From Alcaligenaceae bacterium (lineage in GTDB: Bacteria; Pseudomonadota; Gammaproteobacteria; Burkholderiales; Burkholderiaceae_B): a stretch of 37,657 bases of DNA. Within the stretch, counting starts at the first letter, position 1. Each line of letters opens with the position of its first letter. Positions 9,935 through 19,168 of the stretch are shown here, in pieces. Both the position numbers and the translations under genes were made by a program. Below the pieces are notes generated by a model. It was given only the letters and a program-made list of their open reading frames with translations. It made no database searches and was not told where the DNA came from. Location of the stretch: assembly GCA_029267415.1 (NCBI GenBank), contig JAJUIY010000004.1, forward strand, positions 1 to 37,657, written 5' to 3'.

Positions 9935-10864
9935 TCAGACACGGTCGATGATTTTTTCGCCAAACAAGCCTTGTGGACGCACCAGCAAGAACAGCAGTGC
10001 CAGCACGTATGCGAACCAAACTTCAATGCCCCCGCCCACAAAGGGACCAAGGTAGATTTCAGATAGTTTTTCGCCGGCACCCACGATCAGCCCGGCGATA
10101 ATGGCGCCCGGAATAGAGGTAAGGCCACCCAGAATTACTACTGGCAATGCGCGCAGCGCCAGGTTGGAGATTGAAAACTGCACCCCCAGCTTGCTGCCCC
10201 AAACCATGCCGGCTACCAAGGCGCTAAGCCCCGCAACAAACCAGACGATGACCCACATGCGCGACAGCGGGATGCCCACTGATTGCGCGGCTTGGTGGTC
10301 GTCGGCCACGGCGCGCAGTGCCCGCCCAGTTTTTGTTTTTTGAAAGAACAGCACCAGCGCCAGAACCAGCAGGGCAGCGATGACGGCGGCCGACAGTTCG
10401 CCGGAGTCGATCAAGACCCCGCCTTCGAACATGTTTTCAAACAAAAAGATGGGGTCGTCGGGCATGCCGACGTTGATGGTATAGACGTTACTGCCGAACA
10501 CAATTTGACCGAAGCCTTCCAGGAACAGGCCGATGCCGATGGTGACCATAAGCAGCGAGGCTTCGGGTTGATTGACCAGGTGGCGCAGGGCCAGACGTTC
10601 GACCAGCCAGGCGAACACGAACATGAATGCGGCAGCCACGACGAAGGCCAGAAGATTGGCCAGCAACATGCTTTCGATGCCGAACCACGCGGGAATCCAT
10701 TGAGAGAACCGTGCCATGGCCAGTGCGGCAAACAGCACCATGATGCCCTGCGAAAAGTTGAACACGCTGGATGCTTTGTAGATAAGCACAAAGCCCAGGG
10801 CAACCAGCGAATAAAGCACGCCACTCATCAGGCCGCCGAACAGGGTTTCCAGAAAAAATGCCAT
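9935..10864 (-). CDS. branched-chain amino acid-type ABC transporter permease (LivH family)
   Basis: LivH-like (GVLYSLVALGFVLIYKASSVFNFSQG, VILGGLTSIPGAIIAGLIVG). Likely start MAFFLETLFGG; ORF extends to 10906. Confidence 0.88.
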   Translation of the reverse strand: MAFFLETLFGGLMSGVLYSLVALGFVLIYKASSVFNFSQGIMVLFAALAMARFSQWIPAWFGIESMLLANLLAFVVAAAFMFVFAWLVERLALRHLVNQPEASLLMVTIGIGLFLEGFGQIVFGSNVYTINVGMPDDPIFLFENMFEGGVLIDSGELSAAVIAALLVLALVLFFQKTKTGRALRAVADDHQAAQSVGIPLSRMWVIVWFVAGLSALVAGMVWGSKLGVQFSISNLALRALPVVILGGLTSIPGAIIAGLIVGAGEKLSEIYLGPFVGGGIEVWFAYVLALLFLLVRPQGLFGEKIIDRV

Positions 10865-10880
10865 GTTGGTATTGCTCCAG

Positions 10881-11720
10881 TCAGCCGCTTGTGCCCAGGT
10901 AGGCACGGATTACGTCTTCGTTTGCCTGTACTTCTGCCGGGGGGCCGTCGCCGATTTTCTTGCCATAATCGAGCACGACGACGCGATCGGAGATGTCCAT
11001 CACCACGCTCATGTCGTGTTCGATCAACACGATGGTGGTGCCATATTCTTCGTTGACATCCAGAATGAAGCGGCACATATCTTGTTTTTCTTCGAGGTTC
11101 ATGCCGGCCATGGGCTCGTCCATCAGGAGCACGGTGGGCTCCATGGCGAGCGCCCGCCCAAGGTCGACCCGCTTCTGCAGACCATAAGGCAACTGCCCAA
11201 CGGGAACCTTGCGGTAGGCTTCGATTTCAAGCAGTTCGATGATTTCTTCTACAAAGCGGCGGTGCTGCAACTCTTCGCGTTCGGCCGGGCCGATACGCAA
11301 TGCCTGCAAAAACAGATTGCTGCGCATTTTCATGTTGCGGCCGGACATGATGTTGTCGAGAACACTCATGCCGTTGAACAGGGCCAGGTTTTGAAATGTG
11401 CGCCCGATTCCGCGGGCCGCTACCTGGTGCGGGCGGATGCGGGAAAACGGCTGCCCGCGAAAGGTGATGCTGCCTTCGGTGGGTGTATAAACGCCGTTGA
11501 TGCAGTTGAGCATTGAGCTTTTGCCGGCGCCGTTGGGGCCAATGATGGCGCGGATTTCGTGTTCACGGACATTGAAGCTGATGTTGGTAAGCGCCTTCAC
11601 GCCGCCAAAGCGCAGGCTTATATTACGGACATCGAGAATAACGGGGCCAATGCGGCGTCCGGTTGCTGTCGCCAGTTCGGTATCGGGGCTCAGCGTGGCG
11701 TGGTTGATGCTGCAATTCAT
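10881..11720 (-). CDS. branched-chain amino acid-type ABC transporter ATP-binding protein (LivG family)
   Basis: Walker A GPNGAGKSS, IGRTFQNLALFNGMSVLDN, LDLGRAL-type signature, Walker B VLLMDEPMAGMN. ATG overlaps the stop of the preceding gene. Confidence 0.9.
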   Translation of the reverse strand: MNCSINHATLSPDTELATATGRRIGPVILDVRNISLRFGGVKALTNISFNVREHEIRAIIGPNGAGKSSMLNCINGVYTPTEGSITFRGQPFSRIRPHQVAARGIGRTFQNLALFNGMSVLDNIMSGRNMKMRSNLFLQALRIGPAEREELQHRRFVEEIIELLEIEAYRKVPVGQLPYGLQKRVDLGRALAMEPTVLLMDEPMAGMNLEEKQDMCRFILDVNEEYGTTIVLIEHDMSVVMDISDRVVVLDYGKKIGDGPPAEVQANEDVIRAYLGTSG

Positions 11721-13672
11721 TATGCTGTGCTCCTGACGGGCGGAAATACCTTGGCTTCCAGTATTTTGAGCGTTGCCGAAACCTTGCCGGTGCGCCCATC
11801 TTCAAACTTGACGGCGGTTTCGATGAACTGCTCGGTACGGCCGTCATACAAGGCATCGATCAGAACCTTATATTTTTCGGCAACAAACCCGCGACGCACT
11901 TTGCGGGTTCGGGTAAGTTCGTCGTCGTCCGGGTCAAGTTCTTTGTGAAGCACCAGAAAACGCCGGATCTGGACTTCATGCATGCCTTCTTCCGTGGCCA
12001 GGTCGGCATTGACCTGTTCCACGCAGCCCTTGATCATTTCAAGGACCTCGGGTTTGCCGGCCAGATCGACATAGCCCGCGTAGGGCAAGCTTTGGCGCTC
12101 GGCCCAGTTGCCCACGGCGTCAAATTCGATATTGATGAAGGCGCAGACTTCGTCGCGACCGTGCCCGAAGCACACGGCCTCTTTGATTTGAGGGAAAAAC
12201 TTAAGCTTGTTTTCGACGTAGTTGGGGGCGAACATGGCCCCGCTGAGTAGTTGGCCGACATCTTTGGCGCGATCAATGATGCGCAGCTGCCCGTTGGAGT
12301 CGATGATGCCGGCGTCACCCGTATGGAAATAGCCGTGTTCGTCGAGGGCCTCGGCCGTGTCTTTGGGGCGCTTGTAGTATTCCTTAAGCACCGACACACC
12401 CTTCACCAGTATTTCGCCGGTATCGGAAATTTTAAGTTCGATGCCCGGCGCGGGCCGGCCCACCGTGGTGAGGTCGACCTCGCCATCGCGCTGCAGGCAT
12501 ACATAAGCACAGGTTTCGGTTTGGCCGTAAAGCTGTTTAAGGTTGACGCCGATGGAACGGAAGAAACGGAAGAGGTCGGGGCCGATGGCAGCACCCGCGG
12601 TGTACGCCACGCGTATGCGCGACAGGCCCAATGCGTTCTTGAGCGGGCCATAGACGAGAATATTCCCAAGCGCGTAGGCCATGCGGTCTTTCAGCGAGGT
12701 GGGTTTGCCATCCAGGATGTCGGCGCCCACGCGTGCCGCGAGAGCCATAAAGCGCGCATAGAGCCATTGTTTAAATCGTGAGGCGTCTTCCATCCGTATG
12801 GATACGGCGGTAAGCATGCCTTCAAAAATCCGTGGAGGGGCAAAGTAAAAGGTTGGGCCAATTTCGCCCATGTCGATAGAGACGGTTTCGGCGGATTCGG
12901 GGCAGTTGATAGTGAATCCCGCCACCAGCCATTGCGCCACCGAGAAAAAGAAGTCGCCCATCCATGCGGGCGGCAGGTAAGAGAGTACTTCGTCGGACGC
13001 GTTCAGCTTGTCGACTTCGATGGCCCCCTTGGCCGAAGCGACAAAGGCTGCGTGCGTTTGGCATACGCCTTTGGGCCGGCTGGTGGTACCGGATGTGTAG
13101 GAAATGATGGCGACGTCATCGGGTTGACCGGCGGCAACCAGCTGGTCAAAGCGATCGGGCATGCTGGCGGCACGTTCGCGCCCCAGTTCCATGAGCGCTT
13201 CGACACTGCGTAAACCGGGTTGTTGATAATTTCGCAGACCGCGCGGGTCGTTGTAGAAGAGGTTGTCGAGCCCCGGTACGCCCTCGTCGCCGGACAGTTC
13301 GCGTAATTCGAGAAACTTGTCCATTTGCTCTTGGTCTTCGGCGAAAGCAAAGCGCACGTTGGCATCGCGCAGCACGAAGCCCACTTCTTCTGTGATGGCA
13401 TCTTGATACATGGGTACCGGCACGCCGCGCAATACCTGTACGGCAATAAACATTAGGTAAAGCTGGGGCCGGTTGTCGCCCAGTATGGCCAAATTTTCGC
13501 CGGCCTCGAAGCCCAGGGCATCTAGCCCAAGGGCCATGTGGCGCACATCTTCCAAGGCACGCTGCCATGACCAGGTTTGCCAGATACCGTATTCTTTTTC
13601 ACGCAACGCCGGATCCTGCGGGCGTTGCCGGGCATGCTGCACCAGCAGGCGCGGAAGCGTGGTCTCCTGCAC
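11720..13672 (-). CDS. AMP-dependent acyl-CoA synthetase (long-chain fatty acid-CoA ligase-like)
   Basis: AMP-binding motif ISYTSGTTSRPKG, GYFHTGDAGIID, RIIDRAKDVGQLLSG. GTG start (VQETTLPRLL) after GGGGAG; ORF extends to 13726. Confidence 0.88.
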   Translation of the reverse strand: MQETTLPRLLVQHARQRPQDPALREKEYGIWQTWSWQRALEDVRHMALGLDALGFEAGENLAILGDNRPQLYLMFIAVQVLRGVPVPMYQDAITEEVGFVLRDANVRFAFAEDQEQMDKFLELRELSGDEGVPGLDNLFYNDPRGLRNYQQPGLRSVEALMELGRERAASMPDRFDQLVAAGQPDDVAIISYTSGTTSRPKGVCQTHAAFVASAKGAIEVDKLNASDEVLSYLPPAWMGDFFFSVAQWLVAGFTINCPESAETVSIDMGEIGPTFYFAPPRIFEGMLTAVSIRMEDASRFKQWLYARFMALAARVGADILDGKPTSLKDRMAYALGNILVYGPLKNALGLSRIRVAYTAGAAIGPDLFRFFRSIGVNLKQLYGQTETCAYVCLQRDGEVDLTTVGRPAPGIELKISDTGEILVKGVSVLKEYYKRPKDTAEALDEHGYFHTGDAGIIDSNGQLRIIDRAKDVGQLLSGAMFAPNYVENKLKFFPQIKEAVCFGHGRDEVCAFINIEFDAVGNWAERQSLPYAGYVDLAGKPEVLEMIKGCVEQVNADLATEEGMHEVQIRRFLVLHKELDPDDDELTRTRKVRRGFVAEKYKVLIDALYDGRTEQFIETAVKFEDGRTGKVSATLKILEAKVFPPVRSTA

Positions 13673-13779
13673 GTATTGTCTCCCCGATTTTTTATCGTCA
13701 CGCCGGCATGTTTGCTTGCATATCAAGCGGTTGCCGGGTTGAGGTTTAAATTAATACTAAGACCCCTTTCGGGATTGCG

Positions 13780-13797
13780 TTGTCGCTCAAGCGACAA
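13780..13797. promoter_or_regulatory. perfect inverted repeat upstream of the CoA-ligase/ABC operon (candidate operator)
   Basis: TTGTCGCT-CA-AGCGACAA, 8-bp arms, about 110 bp upstream of the GTG at 13672. Confidence 0.4.
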
Positions 13798-13915
13798 TTG
13801 AGGGTGCTTTTGACATGGGTTTAACCCCAAGTCGCCCGGCGGTGGTGAGGCCGGTGACGTGCCTCGCGGGCGATCGGGCGTTCGGCCGAGCGGCGAGGTT
13901 GTCGGCCAAAAGGGG

Positions 13916-14368
13916 TCAAACGGGGCGGCGATGGTAAGCCAGGGCGATGTGGGCAAAAGCGATTTGCAGTTCTTGCGTGCCCCCCTGAAACACTACAGGG
14001 CGGCCTTTGCCGGTGAAGCAAACCAGCCGCTTCGACGCCACCATGGGAATAAATTTGGCAAACTGTATGTCGGACCATTGCACCGAGCGGCGGGTTACCC
14101 AGGTTTGGTGGATGCCTTCAGCGGTAATCGTGGTAACGGAAGTTTGCATGAACCGCGCGATGACCGCAAGGGCCAGAAAGGTGATGGTGACGCTGGCGGC
14201 GATGGCGGGCTGGACGGCCTGCCGGCTGGTGCCTATGGCCGTGTGCATTAGTTTGGCACCGATTATCAGCACTACACACCATGCCACCACTTTGACCCAG
14301 GCGGGCCACGCGGTACCGCGAATGGGCAAGGGTCCCAATGTTTGCATCAGGGTTTCGTGACGGTTCAT
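13916..14368 (-). CDS. small membrane protein of unknown function, possibly bacterial PH-domain-like
   Basis: C-terminal part of ORF 13916..14614 starting MNRHETLMQTLG. Two hydrophobic segments, then a soluble tail (TTITAEGIHQTWVTRRSVQWSDIQFAKF...). Confidence 0.55.
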   Translation of the reverse strand: MNRHETLMQTLGPLPIRGTAWPAWVKVVAWCVVLIIGAKLMHTAIGTSRQAVQPAIAASVTITFLALAVIARFMQTSVTTITAEGIHQTWVTRRSVQWSDIQFAKFIPMVASKRLVCFTGKGRPVVFQGGTQELQIAFAHIALAYHRRPV

Positions 14369-14423
14369 AGTAGGCAGTGCGGCGGGCAGTTGCAGGGCGA
14401 TTTTGTCATGGCGTCGGGCTGGC

Positions 14424-15326
14424 TTATTTGCGCGCCGCCAGGGCGTTGCCGGCACGGCTGTCAGCGCGTCGCCCAATTTCGGCAGAAATCCACTGCCCAG
14501 TGTCGACCACCGCATCCAGGTTGATGCCGGTGTCAATGCCCATGCCGTGCAACATATACAGCACGTCCTCGGTGGCGACGTTGCCGGTGGCCCCTTTGGC
14601 GTAGGGGCAGCCACCCAGCCCGGCCACCGAGCTGTGGAAAATGGAAATGCCGGCCTGCAATGATGCCAGAATATTGGCCAGCGCCTGCCCGTAGGTGTCG
14701 TGGAAGTGTCCGGAGATGGATGCGGGGTTGGCGATTTCAGTGACCGCTTTCATGACACGCTCGACCCGTTTTGGTGTACCGGTACCGATGGTGTCGGCAA
14801 TGTCGATCTCGTCGCAACCCAACGCCTGCATGCGGCGCACTACGTCCAGGACATTGTCCACCGGGGTAGGGCCGTCGTAGGGGCAGTCAAGCGCACAGCT
14901 GATGCTGCCGCGCAAGCGTAGGCCGGCCTGTTTGGCGGCCTCGGCCACAGGTTCGAAGCGGGCGATGGACTCTGCAATCGAGCAATTGATGTTTTTCTGC
15001 GAGAACGCTTCGCTGGCGGCACCAAAGATGACGACTTCGTCGACGCCGGCAGCAACGGCGGCGTCAAAGCCACGCATGTTGGGCGTCAGTGCCGAATAAA
15101 TAATGCCGGGGGCCCGCGTGATACCTGCCATGACTTCAGCGCCGTCTGCCATTTGGGGCACCCATTTTGGCGAGACAAACGAGGCCGCCTCGATATTAGG
15201 AAAACCGGCGGCCGACAGCCGGTTGATCAGTTCAACCTTGGTGGCGGCGGGAATCATGCTTTTCTCGTTCTGTAGACCGTCGCGGGGCGCGACTTCAACA
15301 ATTTTCACCTTGCTGGGCAGTGTCAT
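14424..15326 (-). CDS. mvaB: hydroxymethylglutaryl-CoA lyase
   Basis: VEVAPRDGLQNEK, SFVSPKWVPQMAD, SVAGLGGCPYAKGATGNVATEDVLYML. Confidence 0.92.
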   Translation of the reverse strand: MTLPSKVKIVEVAPRDGLQNEKSMIPAATKVELINRLSAAGFPNIEAASFVSPKWVPQMADGAEVMAGITRAPGIIYSALTPNMRGFDAAVAAGVDEVVIFGAASEAFSQKNINCSIAESIARFEPVAEAAKQAGLRLRGSISCALDCPYDGPTPVDNVLDVVRRMQALGCDEIDIADTIGTGTPKRVERVMKAVTEIANPASISGHFHDTYGQALANILASLQAGISIFHSSVAGLGGCPYAKGATGNVATEDVLYMLHGMGIDTGINLDAVVDTGQWISAEIGRRADSRAGNALAARK

Positions 15327-15570
15327 GATGGATCCTGTAATGCGTTACGGCGCGTTGATGCCATATAGGGGTGTCTGATGCCGGGGCCAACATTGGACGC
15401 GTTGTCTCCACAGGTCAACCACGGCCCCGTTCACTTTCAAGATTTAATCATAGCGCGACGCCGACCGTCGCGGGACGGTACCGCGGTGGCCGCAGCACGG
15501 CTGTACTCGGAGGCGTGTTGTGCCAAAACACGTCTGCCTTGACACACCGGCCCTTACTGCGCCAAGGCGG

Positions 15571-16848
15571 TCAGGTCCGTTGATATTGGCCGTCTTCGAG
15601 GCGGTGGACAGCTTGTGCCATTTCAAGCTCCAGCAGGGCGGCCGTTAATGTCGCCATTGGGAACCCCGTGCGCAGTTGCAGCGTGTCAGGGTGTGCGGGG
15701 TCGTGTCCCAAGGCCTGCAGCACCGTTTTGGCGTCTTCACTCAGTTGTTCGAATTGTGTCTGATATTTTGGCTGGGCCGAGGCGGATGCCGGCGTGTCGC
15801 GTGCGGCGGCAGGCTGCATGGGTTTGCCTTTCGAGCTCGCCCCGTCTGCGGGGGTGTGGGGCGCAGACTTTCGCCGGGTCGTGTGGGGCTGTGCCCCATC
15901 TACCCTGTCGGCATTCCCTTGCGACGCCAGTGGCAGCTTCCCCTGCATAGGGCGCGACAGTTCATCATGAATATCCTGTCCGGATTCCACGAGCTTGGCA
16001 CCTTCACGGATCAGGGCGTGGCACCCACGCGAGAGTGGCGAATGGATGGACCCCGGAATGGCGAAGACCTCGCGGCCAAGCTCGCCGGCCATGCGCGCGG
16101 TAATCAGCGATCCGCTCTGGCGGGCGGCTTCAACCACCAGAATGCCTTTGCACAGCCCCGCCACCAGCCGGTTGCGTTTGGGAAACTGCCAGCGCAACGC
16201 GCGGGTACCAAGGGGAAATTCACTGATCAGCAGGCCATGGCGCGCAATGCGATGCGCTAAGTCCCGATTGGCCGCCGGGTAGACAATATCAATACCGGTA
16301 CCCAGCACAGCAATGGTGCTGCCGGATTCTGTGCCGGCGTCCAGGGCACCAGTATGCGCGGCGGTATCGATGCCTTGTGCCAGCCCGCTGACAATGCACC
16401 AGCCCTGTGTGGCAAGGTGGCGCGCGAACGCGTGGGCATTTTCCAGCCCGCCAGGGGTGGCGCTGCGCGCCCCTACGATACCCAGCGACGCTCTGGACAA
16501 TAGGCTGATGTCGCCGTGCGCAAATAACAAAAGCGGTGGGTCCCAGGTGTCGAGCAGCGTTTTGGGGTATTCGGGGTCAGCGAGGGTCAGAATACGGCGG
16601 TCAGGCGCGTCAAGCCACTGCAGGCTGCGCTCGATCTGGTCTTGTATGTCGTCCGAGGGCTCGCGACGTAATTGCTGGGCCATGGTGGTGGGCAGCAGCT
16701 TGTTCAGGGTACCCAGTGAGGCCGAATAGATGTCTTGCGGAAGGCCAATGGCTGCCAGCAGCGATCGCGCCTGTACCGGACCCAGGCCGGGCTCGAGCAT
16801 CAGGCGTAACCAGGCACGCAGTTCTTCTCGGGAGGATGTGACAGGCAT
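15571..16848 (-). CDS. dprA: DNA-processing protein DprA
   Basis: LGIVGARSATPGG, CIVSGLAQGIDTAAH, GTGIDIVYPAANRDLA, EFPLGTRALRWQFPKRNRLVAGL. C-terminal winged-helix-like segment. Confidence 0.93.
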   Translation of the reverse strand: MPVTSSREELRAWLRLMLEPGLGPVQARSLLAAIGLPQDIYSASLGTLNKLLPTTMAQQLRREPSDDIQDQIERSLQWLDAPDRRILTLADPEYPKTLLDTWDPPLLLFAHGDISLLSRASLGIVGARSATPGGLENAHAFARHLATQGWCIVSGLAQGIDTAAHTGALDAGTESGSTIAVLGTGIDIVYPAANRDLAHRIARHGLLISEFPLGTRALRWQFPKRNRLVAGLCKGILVVEAARQSGSLITARMAGELGREVFAIPGSIHSPLSRGCHALIREGAKLVESGQDIHDELSRPMQGKLPLASQGNADRVDGAQPHTTRRKSAPHTPADGASSKGKPMQPAAARDTPASASAQPKYQTQFEQLSEDAKTVLQALGHDPAHPDTLQLRTGFPMATLTAALLELEMAQAVHRLEDGQYQRT

Positions 16849-17012
16849 ACCTTAGTTTTGCACAATGGGGCCGGCCGTGGGCATGCGTCGTGTTGTAAAT
16901 GTCATGGTGAAATTGTGGAAGAGCTTTGCGAAGACGCCGCCGAGCGGGGAATTCGGGGGTTTTTGTTTTATCATAGATACTTACCCTAGTTTTGTTTTCT
17001 TGGACAAGTTCA

Positions 17013-17552
17013 ATGGCATTGCTACCTATTCTTCGTTATCCGGACCCACGTTTGCATAAGACCGCGGCCCCGGTAACCGAGGTCGATGATCGTATCCGCA
17101 CGCTGGTTCGCGATATGGCGGAAACGATGTATGCCGCACCCGGCATCGGGTTGGCCGCAACACAGGTCGATGTTCACGAACGCGTCATCGTGATCGACGT
17201 TTCCGAAGAAGGGGACGACCTGCTGGTGCTGATCAACCCCGAAATCATCTGGAAAAGCGATGAAAAGCAGGTGTTTGAAGAGGGCTGCCTGTCCGTTCCT
17301 GAAATCTACGACGAAGTCGAGCGCGCCGCGCGCATTCGTGTCCGCGCGCTGGACGAACACGGCAAAGAGTTCGAGCTTGACGCCGAGGGCTTGCTGGCCG
17401 TGTGCATACAGCACGAGATTGACCATTTGGATGGCAAGGTGTTTGTCGAATACCTGTCACGGCTGAAGCAAGAGCGTATCCGCACGCGCTTGCGTAAACG
17501 TGAACGCGAACGTGTGCGCGAGCAGCGTGAACGTGAAACCGTTAAAGTCTGA
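17013..17552 (+). CDS. def: peptide deformylase
   Basis: [41 protein letters not shown]. Start [14 protein letters not shown]. Confidence 0.96.
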   Translation: MALLPILRYPDPRLHKTAAPVTEVDDRIRTLVRDMAETMYAAPGIGLAATQVDVHERVIVIDVSEEGDDLLVLINPEIIWKSDEKQVFEEGCLSVPEIYDEVERAARIRVRALDEHGKEFELDAEGLLAVCIQHEIDHLDGKVFVEYLSRLKQERIRTRLRKRERERVREQRERETVKV

Positions 17553-17568
17553 CGTGCCGGATGCCTTG

Positions 17569-18522
17569 ATGCGAGTTGTTTTTGCCGGAACCCCCCAGTT
17601 TGCCAAGCAGGCGCTGGACGCCATTCTTGATGCCGGATATACGGTTCCCCTGGTGCTGACCCAGCCCGATCGTCCAGCCGGGCGGGGCATGCGCCTTACT
17701 GCCAGTCCCGTAAAGCAGCGGGCCCAGCAGGCGGGTATCCCCGTGTGCCAGCCGCGCAGCCTGCGGCTTGATGGCAAGTACCCTGACGATGCCGCCGACG
17801 CCCGACAAGCGCTTGAGCAGGCGCGGCCCGATGTGATGGTGGTGGCCGCCTATGGCCTTATATTGCCCCAATGGGTACTGACGCTGCCCGCCCACGGTTG
17901 CCTGAATATCCATGCCAGCCTGTTGCCGCGCTGGCGCGGAGCCGCCCCAATCCACCGGGCCATTCAGGCTGGCGACACCCAAACCGGCATTACTATCATG
18001 CAAATGGACGAGGGCCTGGATACGGGCGATATGGTGCTTATCCGGGAAGTGCCCATTACCGCACAGCACACTAGTGGCACGCTGCATGACGAACTGGCCG
18101 ACGTGGGCGCGCAAGCCATTGTGCACGCCCTGCACGCGCTGCAAAGTGGCCCGCTGCCTGCTACACCACAGCCTGAAACCGGTGTCACTTATGCTGAAAA
18201 GCTTTCGCGTGCCGAGGCGGCGCTTGATTTTTCACAGCCGGCCCCGCAGCTCGAACGCTACATCCGCGCTTTCAACCCATTTCCGGGAGCAACCATGACG
18301 TTGGCCGGCATTGACGGCCCGGTCAAGGTGTGGCGAGCGCAGGCGCAGGATGCCGATCGCAAACCCGAGGCCGCGGGGCCCCAGCCCGGCGAGGTTATCC
18401 AGGCGTCGCGGGACGGCATTGACGTGCAAACGGGTGCAGGGGTGTTGCGGCTGCTTGAGTTGCAGCGTCCGGGAGGGCGTCGCCAGCCCGTGGATGCCTT
18501 TGTGCAAGGCTGGGCCCCATGA
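17569..18522 (+). CDS. fmt: methionyl-tRNA formyltransferase
   Basis: [56 protein letters not shown]. Directly follows def. Confidence 0.96.
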   Translation: MRVVFAGTPQFAKQALDAILDAGYTVPLVLTQPDRPAGRGMRLTASPVKQRAQQAGIPVCQPRSLRLDGKYPDDAADARQALEQARPDVMVVAAYGLILPQWVLTLPAHGCLNIHASLLPRWRGAAPIHRAIQAGDTQTGITIMQMDEGLDTGDMVLIREVPITAQHTSGTLHDELADVGAQAIVHALHALQSGPLPATPQPETGVTYAEKLSRAEAALDFSQPAPQLERYIRAFNPFPGATMTLAGIDGPVKVWRAQAQDADRKPEAAGPQPGEVIQASRDGIDVQTGAGVLRLLELQRPGGRRQPVDAFVQGWAP

Positions 18523-19166
18523 GCCGGCACGACTCCGGTGTGCCCGACAATGACGCCCGCGAAGCGTCCCGTATTACGTTAAGCCATTATTCACGCACGG
18601 CGCAGCGTTTTGCTGAAGGCACGTGGGACCATGACGTCAGCCAGAACATTGATGCCTTGTTGCGCCATATTTCGGCGCCGCCACCGCTGAATATTCTGGA
18701 TCTCGGCTGTGGGCCCGGGCGCGACTTGGTGGATTTCACCCAACGGGGGCACCGCGCCATTGGTGTGGACGGTTCGGCAGAGTTTGTGGCCATGGCTCGC
18801 GAAAATAGTGGATGCGAGGTCTGGCACCAGGATTTCCTGGATCTTGACCTGCCGTCCGGCTATTTTGATGGCGTATTTGCCAATGCGTCGTTGTTTCATG
18901 TGCCCAGTCGCCACGCTCCAGACGTGCTGACGCGCTTGTTCCATGCGCTGAAACCGGGTGGCGTCTTGTGTTGTTCGAACCCACGCGGCAATAACGAGGA
19001 GGGCTGGCAAGGTGAACGCTATGGCACTTGGTACGATTACCCCCGCTGGAGCCAATTAGTGCGCGCCGCGGGGTTTATTGAGCTGGAACATTATTATCGC
19101 CCCGACGGTCTGCCGCGCGAACAGCAGCCTTGGCTGGTCACCGTATGGCGCAAACCGGAACCTTGA
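18519..19166 (+). CDS. class I SAM-dependent methyltransferase
   Basis: Motif [32 protein letters not shown]. Overlaps the fmt stop by 4 nt. Confidence 0.82.
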   Translation: MSRHDSGVPDNDAREASRITLSHYSRTAQRFAEGTWDHDVSQNIDALLRHISAPPPLNILDLGCGPGRDLVDFTQRGHRAIGVDGSAEFVAMARENSGCEVWHQDFLDLDLPSGYFDGVFANASLFHVPSRHAPDVLTRLFHALKPGGVLCCSNPRGNNEEGWQGERYGTWYDYPRWSQLVRAAGFIELEHYYRPDGLPREQQPWLVTVWRKPEP

Positions 19167-19168
19167 CT

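Noticed and set aside
10283-11056. 257-aa plus-strand ORF opposite livH/livG-like genes
   Set aside because: Antisense to confident transporter genes; composition typical of reverse-complement reading.
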